From positions 1 to 55,730 of the IMG/VR virus record IMGVR_UViG_3300044682_000046: a DNA stretch of 55,730 nt; one strand, written 5' to 3'. This document shows, piece by piece, positions 31,553 to 40,940 of the stretch. The stretch comes from a virus. The notes under the pieces were generated by a model that saw nothing but the letters and a program-made list of their open reading frames with translations, was not told the origin of the DNA and did no database searches. The translations under genes were made by a program, and so were the position numbers. Within the stretch, counting starts at the first letter, position 1, and each line of letters begins with the position of its first letter.

Positions 31553-32650
31553 TCAGGGGGAGTACCAGCCGGGCGACACCACATTTCCCGCGCCTGTCCC
31601 GGAGATCGTCGCTCCGTCCGCAACAATTCCACCGCCGTAAAGGCATGAATATCGATAAGTATCACTCGTAACCGTACCGCTCTGATTAAACTGGGCGGCG
31701 CTTATCGTAATGACTCCATTCGCAGACGTTTGCATCGTCCCATTTGTAGTTGACGATGTGCCATAGTTAACATCGGCGATATTTGTCGTGTACCCGTCTG
31801 TAAATCCAAGAACGATCTGGGCACCGGCGCCTACAGCGCCAAAGAACCCATAATAGGCTCCGTTGAGGAACTCAATCGTGCTTGTTGCATTACCATACGT
31901 TGCAATGTAGCCTCCAAATGAGGAAATGCAAGGTGACACCCCCGCAGTCGGGCTTGAAAAGATGAGGTTGCCTAAAGCTATATTGCTTCCAGGCTGTGCA
32001 TTGACGCCCTGATACTGAGACGCCACTGAAAACCCAGTAACCAATACATTAGCCCCGTAGCCGGCAAGTATCCCCACTCCAACCGATACGGACGAAGTTC
32101 CAACAAGAAACGTGCTGGCGGCTCCTGCCGTGCCAATAATGATCCATTCGCTGATGAAACTGCGCGGGACCGAGATGCCTGAGTATGTGCCTGGGGCGAC
32201 GTTGATTGTAACGCTAGCCAAGCTGGCGTAGCCCGCGATCGTCGAGAAAGCATGGGCGAGTGTAGCCCACGGGCCAGACCCTCCGCTCACCGTCGCCGTT
32301 AGTCCATTATTCGAGTCGCTTGCGCCGGTTCCGCCTACAAAATAATTACTCGCCGGAGGAAGTGAAACGAAGTATGTGCTCAGATATTGAACGAGCGCAG
32401 CCTCGAATTCGGCCTCCCAATTAGCCACAATCCCGTTGTCGAGGACATTGTTCGACTGATTATCGGCGACGAATTGAGAGAGCGCGGCCGCGACAAAGGT
32501 TGCCTGCCGTGTTGAACTATTGTACGCTATGGGGTCCGCTAAACCATTTACAACTCCGGTTTGAAGCGGCGTCAAGGCCGCATATTCGGCGTTCGTGTAA
32601 ACATTAGAGCTGGGTTGAATGGCCCAAGCCAGAAATTCATTCGTTGGCAT
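31553..32650 (-). CDS. tail fibre with parallel beta-helix
   Basis: 365 aa. N-terminal MPTNEFLAWAIQPSSNVYTN and WEAEFEAALVQYLSTYFVSL look like a baseplate-attachment domain. From about residue 105 (YFVGGTGASDSNNGLTA, WATLAHAFSTIAGYASLASV, INVAPGTYSGISV) the pattern is DUF1565-like right-handed beta-helix, followed by VLVTGFSV, IALGNLIF coil repeats. Probably the receptor-binding fibre or spike. No signal peptide, in contrast to its neighbours. Confidence 0.7.
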   Translation of the reverse strand: MPTNEFLAWAIQPSSNVYTNAEYAALTPLQTGVVNGLADPIAYNSSTRQATFVAAALSQFVADNQSNNVLDNGIVANWEAEFEAALVQYLSTYFVSLPPASNYFVGGTGASDSNNGLTATVSGGSGPWATLAHAFSTIAGYASLASVTINVAPGTYSGISVPRSFISEWIIIGTAGAASTFLVGTSSVSVGVGILAGYGANVLVTGFSVASQYQGVNAQPGSNIALGNLIFSSPTAGVSPCISSFGGYIATYGNATSTIEFLNGAYYGFFGAVGAGAQIVLGFTDGYTTNIADVNYGTSSTTNGTMQTSANGVITISAAQFNQSGTVTSDTYRYSCLYGGGIVADGATISGTGAGNVVSPGWYSP

Positions 32651-32657
32651 CAGGCCC

Positions 32658-33374
32658 TCACGTCACAACGTTTTCGGCTACATAGTCAGGCGTCGCGCCC
32701 CAGGCCCCAACGCCCCACCCGCTGATGAATTCGTTCTCGACGCCCCATCCGAAAACAGGCGCGCCGGCGACCGTCGTCACGCCCCATTGGACGCCCATGC
32801 CAGCCGGCTTCACCGGAATGAGCCATTGCTGCAAAATTGCGAGATCGACAACGTTTGGGAGCGTCCCTGAGATGCCAATCCCGATAACGAGATTAGTTGA
32901 AGTCCGGTTCGGCGGATAGTCAGTCTGGTCGATTACGAAAACATTCAGCCCGCTATAGACCGACAGATACTCGGCAAGCGCGGCTTGGATCGACGGCCCA
33001 AGGCCATTGCAATTATTCGCTAAAATCTTGGCGTAGATCAGCCGGCGAAACGTTTCGTCGTCCAGCACCGAGAGTTGCGTGCCTTCATAAGGCCCGTACC
33101 AATAACCCTGGCCCCAGCCAAGCCCAGGCGTGCCCCAAGAGAACCATGGATTTTCGACCGGCACGGGAATTTCGCGCGAGCAGCCAACCCAAGCCCCTAC
33201 CGCGTCGAGCTGCACGCCGATCGCCTCGCCGACCGAAAAGGCCGCCGGCAATGAGGCGAGAAACGCTTGCTGATCGACAAACGGCGCGAGCACAAGCGAA
33301 AGCTCGGCCATGAAATTGGCGTCTTGCGCATTGTAAGGCGGGACAAGCGCAAGATATTCAGCGAGCGTTCGCAT
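32658..33374 (-). CDS. DUF2612 tail protein
   Basis: 238 aa. AAFSVGEAIGVQLDAVGAWV GCSRE, then GQGYWYGPYEGT, LDDETFRRLIYAKILANNC, IQAALAEYL and WLIPVKPAGMGV are the ordered DUF2612 blocks. These proteins follow baseplate J in contractile phages and link the baseplate to fibres. The last 30 residues (FGWGVENEFISGWGVGAWG) are Trp/Gly-rich. Confidence 0.85.
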   Translation of the reverse strand: MRTLAEYLALVPPYNAQDANFMAELSLVLAPFVDQQAFLASLPAAFSVGEAIGVQLDAVGAWVGCSREIPVPVENPWFSWGTPGLGWGQGYWYGPYEGTQLSVLDDETFRRLIYAKILANNCNGLGPSIQAALAEYLSVYSGLNVFVIDQTDYPPNRTSTNLVIGIGISGTLPNVVDLAILQQWLIPVKPAGMGVQWGVTTVAGAPVFGWGVENEFISGWGVGAWGATPDYVAENVVT

Positions 33375-34685
33375 TCAGATCGTAACGATCACGGACAGCG
33401 GATTGACCGGATTCCCGTTCACGTCGACGATTATGTTGGCTATATCGTTGAACGCCATCACTACGTCGGCCGGCTCTAGCGTATTCCCATAAACGGCGAG
33501 CGTAAGGGCCGTGACCTCATACGTCGAGGAGGCCAAGTTGATCGAATTGAACGTCGCCAGCGCTGTAGCAATAGCGCCCTGGTTGCCCGCCGCAACGGCC
33601 GCCTGCAACGCCGCCGCGGCCTGAGTCAGGATCGGCGCGAGATAGGCCGCGGCAAACCCCCTCGTTTGCTGAACGTTGTTCCCGGTTCCAAGTGAATTGA
33701 TCCAGGCCGCCATGCTCTGTTGAATGAGCGCAGCCGTGCTGGTCGCGTATAGCGGGCCGGGCGCGATCGTAACCCCAACGCCGATCGGGACGACGGTTGC
33801 AAAAAAGAAATTGATGACATGGCCGACGCCAACAGCGTCATAGACCGTCTCGCTTGTCGTTCCCCACGTTCCGCAACCGAATTTGTATTGCTGGATTGTC
33901 TGTGCGATCGTCAGCGCGTTGCCGCCCTGGATCACAAGATAAATCGAATATCCGGGCGCGCCGTTGCTATCCGGCGCGTCGGTTTCGTTTTGGTAGGGCA
34001 CGCATGTCTCGACGCCGGGGATTTCGAGCACGGCGCCAACAATCCCGGCCAGCATCGTCGAGGCCGGGATTTGCGTCGATTGCGCCTGCCGGACACGAAG
34101 CTGCGCGTCCGTTTCGACCGGCGCCCCCGGCGTCGCCGACGAGGTTGTCGTAACGGTTTGCCAGCCCATCTGCGGGTTAAGGATCGTCAGCCCGTTCATG
34201 CCCCCGGTAGTCAGGCCCAAGGCAAGCTGGATCGCGCCTTGCGTCTGGCATGTCGCGCTGACGGCGATCTGTCCCGCGGGAAACGGGATCGTCACGCTTG
34301 CCGGGAGCGCCCACGTATTCCCGGCCGGATCGCTGAATTGCCCGTTGGAGATAACGCTCGCGCCGACGCCGACAATGAGGACCGGCACGCTCGAATTAGT
34401 CGGCACGTCCCGCTGGATGCCATTGATCTGAACATTGAGCGAGAGGCCCGCGCCCTGCGCGGTAGCGGGAGGAAAAGCGTTGTAGACGTCAACCGAGGCG
34501 GCATTTCCATCGTCAACCGCCGACGCGAGCAAGCCCATGAATTGGCCGTCCTCAGTATCGGAGGTTAGAACTACGTCGCTGCCGTATATGCCTTGGTAGC
34601 CCGTTGTGAAATAGATCAGGACAGTTGCGAATGGCGGCCTGTATATACCCGTTGCCGAAATCGAACATACAGGAGTATTGCCCAT
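33375..34685 (-). CDS. baseplate J / gp47-family protein
   Basis: 436 aa. Baseplate wedge protein. YGSDVVLTSDTEDGQFMGLL near the N-terminus, DPAGNTWALPASVTIP, LNPQMGWQTVTTTSSATPG followed by ETDAQLRVRQAQS, then GVETCVPYQNETDAPDSNG and the helical end. Overlaps its neighbour at 34685 by one base. Normal length. Confidence 0.88.
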   Translation of the reverse strand: MGNTPVCSISATGIYRPPFATVLIYFTTGYQGIYGSDVVLTSDTEDGQFMGLLASAVDDGNAASVDVYNAFPPATAQGAGLSLNVQINGIQRDVPTNSSVPVLIVGVGASVISNGQFSDPAGNTWALPASVTIPFPAGQIAVSATCQTQGAIQLALGLTTGGMNGLTILNPQMGWQTVTTTSSATPGAPVETDAQLRVRQAQSTQIPASTMLAGIVGAVLEIPGVETCVPYQNETDAPDSNGAPGYSIYLVIQGGNALTIAQTIQQYKFGCGTWGTTSETVYDAVGVGHVINFFFATVVPIGVGVTIAPGPLYATSTAALIQQSMAAWINSLGTGNNVQQTRGFAAAYLAPILTQAAAALQAAVAAGNQGAIATALATFNSINLASSTYEVTALTLAVYGNTLEPADVVMAFNDIANIIVDVNGNPVNPLSVIVTI

Positions 34686-35044
34686 TACGATACACCTTGA
34701 AACACAATTGGTCCATATATTGTTGAAAGTTGACAGCTAACGGTCCACACTCGCGTCGTCGAGTCCTCGACGCTGGAATAATTATTGAACGGATTTGTCG
34801 GAGACATTCCAGGCGTTGCCAAGATTTGCGCCTGTATTGCGATGTCTCGCGTCGGAGTCGTGTTGTGACCTATGATTTGCGTTAGCCAGGGCGTACCCGC
34901 CGAGGCCGCAAGAAACCATTGGCCCCGCCACAATCCGAGACGAGAGCCGACAATCTGAGCAACGCCATCAGGGACGTTTATCCAGAAGTTATTCCGGCCC
35001 GCGCCGAATTGGCGAAGGCCATTGATGACTTGACGGACTCTCAA
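34685..35044 (-). CDS. baseplate wedge-type protein (gp25/gp46-like position)
   Basis: 119 aa. QVINGLRQFGAGRNNFWINV, GQWFLAASAGTPWLTQIIGH, IQAQILATPGMSPTNPFNNY, VEDSTTRVWTVSCQL: the order 'W ... Fl....G.PW...iig ... I..QIl.tpGV' is typical for gp46-like/wedge proteins encoded between the spike and J genes. Confidence 0.75.
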   Translation of the reverse strand: MRVRQVINGLRQFGAGRNNFWINVPDGVAQIVGSRLGLWRGQWFLAASAGTPWLTQIIGHNTTPTRDIAIQAQILATPGMSPTNPFNNYSSVEDSTTRVWTVSCQLSTIYGPIVFQGVS

Positions 35045-35063
35045 AGGATTTTCTTCATGTTCA

Positions 35064-36170
35064 TCAATGAGCCACGCAAATTACGAGTTCTCCCGCCGCA
35101 ATACTCGTATTCAGATATAATTCCCCAACGGGAACGCTGCTGGCAATTGCCGCCGCATTGTTTGCATACTGCGGGAGCGCGTTACCGTCGGCGACATGCG
35201 TAATCCCTACAACATTTGGATCGGGCAGCGTTCCCGAAAGATCGCCGCCCAGCGCCCCAACGTTTGACGACGCCGCTCCGGCCGCCAGCGCGCTACTCTG
35301 GACGCCGCCCGCCGGAAGATTGAGCGACGGGGCCGAAAGACTTAGGCTCGTTCCCGCCGTTAGCGAAAGGGATTGACCCGCTATCTGTTCAAGATTTTGC
35401 GCCGCATTTTGCGTGATATTCTGTTGCGCGGCGCTGGTAATGCTGGCCGTCGTCGCCGACGCGATCCCGTTTGTCGGATGGACGTTGACGGTATGCGCGC
35501 CGTTGTTCGCCGAGAGCAAAGCCCCCGCCGCATGCGTCAGGCTGACCAGATGCGTGGCGCCGCCGCTCACCGCACTGTGAATAAGCCCGGAAACGGCATT
35601 GTGGATTGTCTGGTAAAAGGTGCTCGCGCTGATGAACGGGTTTGTCGAGGGGTCGCTTGTCGGAACAACTTTCGAGGTCAACCCATTCGTCGGATGAACG
35701 TCGTGGGTTATGCGGCCGTCAAGCGACCGATGCTGAAAGGAATCCGGCTGCGGATTGGGGATCGTGTTAGGATCGCTCTTAATCCCGCCGAGATAGGCGC
35801 TATCGCTCGGGTTATGTTGCCGAGCGTCAAGAGGCGTCTGTTGGCCGCCGGCCTGATGCCATGAATCAACATTTCTGGCAAAAAAGAGAGCAATTCCCTC
35901 ATCGCCCGAAAGGACCGGATGCGTGCTCGTAACTTGACCGCCGCCCGCGAAATGAACCGGCATTGTCTGAAACGGCGGAGGCGGGACGTAACTCATCGTC
36001 CCGTCGGGATTTCTAACTAAGCCATTGATCGCACTGTTTGCGTTTGCCGTATGCTGGTCGCTACTCGTGATTATCGCGGGCAGCGCGGTGAATATCGTCC
36101 GAAGTTCGGCTTGGATCGCAGCCTTTAGCGCATCCGAATCATCGGCGGCGAGTTCCCATATCGTCGCCAC
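35064..36170 (-). CDS. Gp138-family membrane-puncturing spike
   Basis: 368 aa. An N-terminal OB-like domain: GTMSYVPPPPFQTMPVHFAG, THPVLSGDEGIALFFARNVD, LDARQHNPSDSAYLGGI (Gp138_N signature). The middle is a repetitive beta-helical stalk (AAGALLSANNGAHTVNVHPT; AAQQNITQNAAQNL). It forms the trimeric central spike that pierces the outer membrane on contraction. Confidence 0.85.
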   Translation of the reverse strand: MATIWELAADDSDALKAAIQAELRTIFTALPAIITSSDQHTANANSAINGLVRNPDGTMSYVPPPPFQTMPVHFAGGGQVTSTHPVLSGDEGIALFFARNVDSWHQAGGQQTPLDARQHNPSDSAYLGGIKSDPNTIPNPQPDSFQHRSLDGRITHDVHPTNGLTSKVVPTSDPSTNPFISASTFYQTIHNAVSGLIHSAVSGGATHLVSLTHAAGALLSANNGAHTVNVHPTNGIASATTASITSAAQQNITQNAAQNLEQIAGQSLSLTAGTSLSLSAPSLNLPAGGVQSSALAAGAASSNVGALGGDLSGTLPDPNVVGITHVADGNALPQYANNAAAIASSVPVGELYLNTSIAAGELVICVAH

Positions 36171-36171
36171 G

Positions 36172-37170
36172 TCAATTCGGCCCGAGGTAGGGCGTGGCGG
36201 CGGCGGCCGTGGTTAGCGAAGAGCCGAACCCCTGTGACGAAGAGAAGGTCGCCAAGTCCTGATACCACTCATTTCCGCGTGTATCGCCGTGAGTGTCTAT
36301 CTTGTAGATCGTGTAAATTCCGTCGCCTACCGACAACGGGGCCAAGAGAGATTGTGACAGAGGGGCGCTATTCGAACCGCCGAAACCCTCGTTCGGCTGT
36401 AGTGGGGAAATCGTTCCCTGGATATCCGCCTCGTTAATATGCACCTGACCGTGAATATGGTTTGCCGGATTGATCAGACATCGAACCATGATTCCCTCAA
36501 TCGTCCGCGAGGGCATGCCGACCATGCCGGTTTGCGAGTTCAACACTACAACGCCGCCGGGCGCCGACTGCCCTTGCGGGACGATCATCACTTTGCCTTG
36601 CTGATAGCTGACCGTCGCATTCTTGGATTTGGCGATATTGCTGAGCACGTCGCGCGCCATGCCCCACAAGGTCACGGCCCGCGGATAGGTAGGCGTCGAT
36701 AGATTCACCCCGACATAGCCCAGCGTGAGCCCAAGCGGCCCGAGCGCCTGCATCGCAACGTCGAGATGCTGTTGCGGCGTCGAGCCCGGCGGCAGCGTCG
36801 TTTTGACCGTGCCGTAGTTGTGGCCGAGGTCGCCGTCCGCAACATAGAGCGTCAAGAGCGTGTCTGTAGGGCTCTCGCGGCCATAAATGCCCTGGATCAA
36901 GTTGCCCTTAAAGATAACGCCATGACCGTCCTGGTATCCGGCGTCAATCGTCCAGTTCGTATATTCCTTCGCGACCGCCGCAAGGGCTTGCTGAATTGGC
37001 GGATTGGTGATCAGGATAACGGCTTGGCCCGGCGACAGGGCTGACCGCGAAAGCAGTTGGAAGCGCGCGCGAAGACCCACCGTCTCCCCGTTTGGGCCTT
37101 GCTGGTCAGTGCAGTTGAATGTACCGCCCGAGCCTGAACCGGATATTGAAGCGTATCTTAGGTATTGCAT
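36172..37170 (-). CDS. baseplate hub protein
   Basis: 332 aa. RARFQLLSRSALSPGQAVIL, ISYDAGYQDGHGVIFKGNL-type segment (DAGYQDGHGVIFKGNLIQGI), TDTLLTLYVADGD, MARDVLSNIAKSKNATVSYQ, SRTIEGIMVRCLINP. Segments are those of the gp27-like hub upstream of Gp138 spikes in Pam3/ZF40-type phages. Confidence 0.75.
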   Translation of the reverse strand: MQYLRYASISGSGSGGTFNCTDQQGPNGETVGLRARFQLLSRSALSPGQAVILITNPPIQQALAAVAKEYTNWTIDAGYQDGHGVIFKGNLIQGIYGRESPTDTLLTLYVADGDLGHNYGTVKTTLPPGSTPQQHLDVAMQALGPLGLTLGYVGVNLSTPTYPRAVTLWGMARDVLSNIAKSKNATVSYQQGKVMIVPQGQSAPGGVVVLNSQTGMVGMPSRTIEGIMVRCLINPANHIHGQVHINEADIQGTISPLQPNEGFGGSNSAPLSQSLLAPLSVGDGIYTIYKIDTHGDTRGNEWYQDLATFSSSQGFGSSLTTAAAATPYLGPN

Positions 37171-37173
37171 CAG

Positions 37174-37548
37174 TCATATTGCCGGAGCCGGCGGGGGCTC
37201 TGCGGCCTGTAGCCACAAATGGGAAGTCAGTCCCGGTCCCAAATTACCCCATGACGGAACCGATACGCCCGCCGAGTCGCCGTCAACCGTGCAATACATG
37301 ACAGCGCCGAACCCGAGGTAAGCATATTGCCCGAGCAGATCGGCGCCACAGACCAACGGAACGCCTTGCAGAAGCGGATTGCCCTCGTCATCGGCGATAT
37401 CCATCAGCCAACAGGCATTCGTCAAAAACTGGAACTGGATCGAAAGCTGATAGGTATTACCGTTCGGGAATTGCACCGAAAGCGTCTGCGGCACGGAGCC
37501 GACAAAGGGAACCTCGTAAACTTGGCCCGTCCCAACCGGAGCGGTCAT
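37174..37548 (-). CDS. baseplate plug protein
   Basis: 124 aa. YEVPFVGSVPQTLSVQFPNG, YQLSIQFQFLTNACWLMDI, DDEGNPLLQGVPLVCGADLL, YLGFGAVMYC: matches the DUF6983-like baseplate plug (Pam3 gp18 type). Overlaps upstream gene by 4 bases. Confidence 0.8.
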   Translation of the reverse strand: MTAPVGTGQVYEVPFVGSVPQTLSVQFPNGNTYQLSIQFQFLTNACWLMDIADDEGNPLLQGVPLVCGADLLGQYAYLGFGAVMYCTVDGDSAGVSVPSWGNLGPGLTSHLWLQAAEPPPAPAI

Positions 37549-38222
37549 TGGAAGAGGTTCGACTGAGACTGACCGAAAGACGGCCCAACCGTTGACGGGA
37601 CAAGCGACGACGCGCCGTTATCCGCCTGCGGGATCGGGAAGAGCGACGCGCCGCCGAATCCTACCGTCTGGTAGCCGCCCGGAACGCCGGGAACCCCGTT
37701 CCACATATACGTTCCCGAACTCGGATCATAGGTTGCGCCGGTTCCGGTTGGGGGCGGTTGCGGGCCGCCGATTTGCTGGTTGCCGTCCGTGTTCGGGGTT
37801 GTCGTGGTCATTTGGCTCGTAATGATCATTTGCCGGCAAATCGCAATGACCGGGAGCGTATACTCGCTTGTTTCGTCCGTCGTCACCTGAATTGAAAGGG
37901 CTTGCATGCTCGGATATTGGCGCTTTCCCGTGGTGACGGAGAAAATCTGTCGCGACTGTTGAAGCGCGAGCAGCATTTGGTAAAGCTCGATGACAAAACC
38001 GTCTTCCTGCGCATTGGAATCCGACCAGCCCCAGAAAAGCTCCACAAGCTGCGGGAGCAAGAACATATGATCGGTTGACGGCGTCCCGGTAATGAGAGGG
38101 TGCATGGTGAGCATCGCCTCGTCCCGCGATATCTCGCGTATCGCAACCTGCGGGACAATCGTTCCGATCGACCGCGCCGACTCGATGAAGGCATAAGACG
38201 CAAGGAACGTCTCGGGATTCAC
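37545..38222 (-). CDS. Dit-like baseplate protein
   Basis: 225 aa. SYAFIESARSIGTIVPQVAI, HPLITGTPSTDHMFLLPQLV, FVIELYQMLLALQQSRQIFS, then TLPVIAICRQMIITS correspond to the N-terminal beta/helix region of the Dit-like component between tape measure and plug genes. The C-terminus is Gly/Pro/Gln-rich and disordered (GPQPPPTGTGATYDPS). Confidence 0.65.
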   Translation of the reverse strand: MNPETFLASYAFIESARSIGTIVPQVAIREISRDEAMLTMHPLITGTPSTDHMFLLPQLVELFWGWSDSNAQEDGFVIELYQMLLALQQSRQIFSVTTGKRQYPSMQALSIQVTTDETSEYTLPVIAICRQMIITSQMTTTTPNTDGNQQIGGPQPPPTGTGATYDPSSGTYMWNGVPGVPGGYQTVGFGGASLFPIPQADNGASSLVPSTVGPSFGQSQSNLFQ

Positions 38223-40294
38223 TACTGAAAAGCTCCTTGCAGGTTGCGCGTTAAATCGTTGCCCGAACGATCAAGGTGCAGCCCGACCATCGCCGCGGCC
38301 GTGTTCGGGTCGGGCGCGCTTACGGTTATGTTGTTTGTTTGATTCGCGGTTGCGACATTCCCCCCGCCGCCGCCGCCCACAGCCGGGCGATCGTGAAGCG
38401 GCCCCGCATTGGGCGGCAGGAATTGCAGGGGATTGGCGTGCATGCCGGACGGCGGCGTCCCGGCAGGGGGAGCGCCGATCCTGATACCGCCGGGCGCGGT
38501 GACGACCGGGAACAGCGGCTTCGGCGGCGTGCCGGCGGCTGGCCCCGGACGCGCCGGGCCGGCAAGGTCAGGATTGGCGTGCTCGGACGGCGGCGTGCCG
38601 GCAAGGTCCGGCGCGTCACCGCCGGGGGCGGTGACAGCGGGAAAAACGCTTTTGGGCGGATTGGCGACAACGCTTCCCGTTGCAGCGCGAATAGCCGCCA
38701 GCACCTTCGCAACCGGCGTTGCGTTCGTATAGGCGTCATGCCCGGTCGCCGCGTTGTAACCCTCCGCTCGTTCAAACATCGAGGCGCCGCGCGCGGCGTC
38801 CTCCGGCGTTCTGGCGTTCTGTAGAGCGGCCCACGCGCGTTGTTCGCGGCCCTGACCCTCTCGGATTGCCCTTGTGAGTTGTTCGTCGAACGACTCCGGA
38901 TGACCCGGACGCCGGTCGCCAAGCCATTGCGCGATGCCGTAGGCCCCGCTGGACGGATTGATTGATCCAGGGCCGCCGGGAGCCTCGACGGCCGCCCAGC
39001 GGGCCACAAGGCCCGCCGCGCCCGTCTCGCTCAGGCCGCCCTCTTTCATAAGACGATCAGTCGCGTATTTCATGCGGGCCGGCGTCCACCATCCGCCGAC
39101 TGACTTCTCGCCGGCAAATCCCGGCCCAAGAGCGCCGCCCCGGCCGCCCGCGCCGCCCGCCCCGCCCGTTCCGCCGCCGAACATGCCGCCAAGCCCAAGC
39201 GAGTTCATGAGGCCGGAAAGGAAACCGCCGCTATCCGACGAAATCGTGACCGGCAGGGGATTGCCGCTCGAAACGGGAACGCCGTTAACCGTCGGCGCCA
39301 CGCCGTCAATCTGAGAGGGTGGCCCGCCCTGTGAGCCGCTGGATGGCTGAGAGGGCGGTCCGCCCTGTGAGCCGCTGGCTGGCGAAACGACAGCTTTCTT
39401 AAGCCATTCCCACGCTTGACTAAGCCATCCGCCGATACGCTTGGCCCCCTCTTCGCCCCCACGGAGAGCCTGTTCAGGCGGGACGTATCTTAAATGCGGC
39501 ATCCAATCGGTCTGTGACATCTTGGTTATGATCTTGCCGAGCGTCGAATCAATTATCGGCTCGTTGGCGACCAGCCAATCCTTGAACCTCTCAATCGGTT
39601 TTTGGAAAGCTAATTCAAACTTGCCCTCAGCACCCGCAACCATTGTGTTGAAATGCTGGTCAATCAGTGTCAAGTTCTGATCGATGCCGGTAATGTCTTT
39701 CGCAATCTTGTCGGTAATTCCGGATTGTTGTACGCTTCTAAGTTCTGCCCCATAGCGTCCGGCAAAATCTGGCTGTTGCGTCGCGAGCAGGGTGCGATAA
39801 TCCAAGATGCCTTTCGTCATCGCCAAGAATTGATCTTGGATATATTTTGGCTTACCGGCTAGAGCTGCACCAATGTTCGTAAGCAGTTGCGTCGTCTCGA
39901 CATTGACGCCGTTGATCGCCGTCTTGATCCCGAGCGTGCCCTCGATGAATTGCCGTGGAATCGGCGTGCGCAAAAACTTGCCGAAGTTCTCGATGCTCTC
40001 TCCGGCCGCCTCCGCCGTGCCGCCGGTCTGTGCAACCGCGTTCTTGAATGCGATAATGCCTTGAACGCTCGCCTCAGATCGCTGAGATTGGCGATAGAGG
40101 TCTTCAAAACTCTGCCCTACCTGGCCGATTTTATCATACGCGGTCTTGGCGAGACCCTCGATGGCCGCCGATAGAAGGTTCGCTTTGACGAGAGTTCCCT
40201 CTAGCCCGTCATTGAATTTTTTCTGATTGGCCTCGTCGATTTTGTAGCCGATTGAAACGAGGAAATCTCTGAGCGTGTCGTCGGGCATAGACAC
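38222..40294 (-). CDS. tail tape measure protein with tail lysozyme domain
   Basis: 690 aa. N-terminal helices (FLVSIGYKIDEANQKKFNDG, LLSAAIEGLAKTAYDKIGQV) and the region up to about 300 are tape-measure-like. Between about 320 and 350 an 11-12 residue unit (SGSQGGPPSQ) is repeated. Around 400-520 lies a tail-lysozyme-like domain: GLSETGAAGLVARWAAVEAP, GAYGIAQWLGDRRPG, RAWAALQNARTPEDAARGAS. The C-terminal Pro/Gly repeats (GTPPSEHANPDL; AGTPPSGMHANPL) are linker-like. Length sets the tail length. Confidence 0.8.
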   Translation of the reverse strand: MSMPDDTLRDFLVSIGYKIDEANQKKFNDGLEGTLVKANLLSAAIEGLAKTAYDKIGQVGQSFEDLYRQSQRSEASVQGIIAFKNAVAQTGGTAEAAGESIENFGKFLRTPIPRQFIEGTLGIKTAINGVNVETTQLLTNIGAALAGKPKYIQDQFLAMTKGILDYRTLLATQQPDFAGRYGAELRSVQQSGITDKIAKDITGIDQNLTLIDQHFNTMVAGAEGKFELAFQKPIERFKDWLVANEPIIDSTLGKIITKMSQTDWMPHLRYVPPEQALRGGEEGAKRIGGWLSQAWEWLKKAVVSPASGSQGGPPSQPSSGSQGGPPSQIDGVAPTVNGVPVSSGNPLPVTISSDSGGFLSGLMNSLGLGGMFGGGTGGAGGAGGRGGALGPGFAGEKSVGGWWTPARMKYATDRLMKEGGLSETGAAGLVARWAAVEAPGGPGSINPSSGAYGIAQWLGDRRPGHPESFDEQLTRAIREGQGREQRAWAALQNARTPEDAARGASMFERAEGYNAATGHDAYTNATPVAKVLAAIRAATGSVVANPPKSVFPAVTAPGGDAPDLAGTPPSEHANPDLAGPARPGPAAGTPPKPLFPVVTAPGGIRIGAPPAGTPPSGMHANPLQFLPPNAGPLHDRPAVGGGGGGNVATANQTNNITVSAPDPNTAAAMVGLHLDRSGNDLTRNLQGAFQ
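39311..39382 (-). repeat. 36-bp tandem repeat in tape measure gene
   Basis: Two adjacent 36-bp units (39311-39346 and 39347-39382) with three mismatches encode two SGSQGGPPSQ-type linkers. Confidence 0.85.
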
Positions 40295-40302
40295 TCCGAT
40301 AG

Positions 40303-40331
40303 TTGCAAAACGGCCCGAGAATGCTTATATT
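40303..40331 (+). promoter_or_regulatory. promoter of the moron pair
   Basis: TTGCAA (40303-40308), 17 bases, TATATT (40326-40331), a good sigma-70-type promoter on the strand opposite to the virion operon. The strong site GCGGAGGAAAAA precedes the ATG at 40352. Confidence 0.6.
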
Positions 40332-40351
40332 ACGCGGTAGCGGAGGAAAAA

Positions 40352-40717
40352 ATGAGACAGACCCTTAAGATATTAGTCGCCACGAGCGCCCTGCTGATCG
40401 GGTCTCAATTGGCGCATGCCGCCAATTCGGTCCCGTTCCCCGCAATGGCCGATCCAGAAGCAGCTTGTCGTGATTTAAGTCCAACGCCTTCGACTGGATA
40501 CAATGTTTGCTTGAGTCTCAATCAAGAAGGCTACGACAACGCGAGAGCGGTATGGGATCAGTTGTCACAAAGCTCGGCAGAGTTTTGTGCGGAATATACG
40601 CCGAAGATAAAGCCATTCGATCAGTATGACGCATTAGGCGCATGCGCAATGGCCAGATTTAATCTCGATAGAATGCAAGAAATTATGTCTGGCGTCCCTA
40701 AATCCTTCAAATGGTGA
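40352..40717 (+). CDS. secreted protein (moron)
   Basis: 121 aa. Signal peptide MRQTLKILVATSALLIGSQL ending AHAA, mature part with five cysteines (AACRDLSPTPSTGYNVCLSL, AEFCAEYTP, GACAMARF). Plus-strand gene inside the minus-strand virion operon with its own promoter, so it can be expressed by a lysogen. More AT-rich than neighbours. Unknown function; pairs with the superinfection-immunity gene. Confidence 0.7.
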   Translation: MRQTLKILVATSALLIGSQLAHAANSVPFPAMADPEAACRDLSPTPSTGYNVCLSLNQEGYDNARAVWDQLSQSSAEFCAEYTPKIKPFDQYDALGACAMARFNLDRMQEIMSGVPKSFKW

Positions 40718-40724
40718 GGATAAA

Positions 40725-40940
40725 ATGACAGCATCCGATTGGCTCCTACTCGCGCTTGTGATTGCGACCTATTTTCTCCCAACGATCATCGCCGCCTCAC
40801 GAGACCACCAATCCACAGCCGCAATTTTCGTCGTCAATCTCCTCGCCGGCTGGACGGGCCTCGCTTGGCTCGTTGCCTTCATTTGGAGCCTGACGGGAAC
40901 GAACAGACAGCGCGTCATCGTCATTGAGCGGAACAGTTAG
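40725..40940 (+). CDS. imm: superinfection immunity protein (T4 Imm-like)
   Basis: 71 aa. Two transmembrane segments: WLLLALVIATYFLPTIIAAS and IFVVNLLAGWTGLAWLVAFI. YFLPTIIAA...NLLAGWTGLGW-type sequence is the family signature. In T4, Imm sits in the inner membrane and blocks DNA entry of related phages. Seven bases after the secreted protein gene. Likely a prophage-expressed exclusion function. Its stop overlaps the stop of the convergent GH108 fragment. Confidence 0.85.
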   Translation: MTASDWLLLALVIATYFLPTIIAASRDHQSTAAIFVVNLLAGWTGLAWLVAFIWSLTGTNRQRVIVIERNS

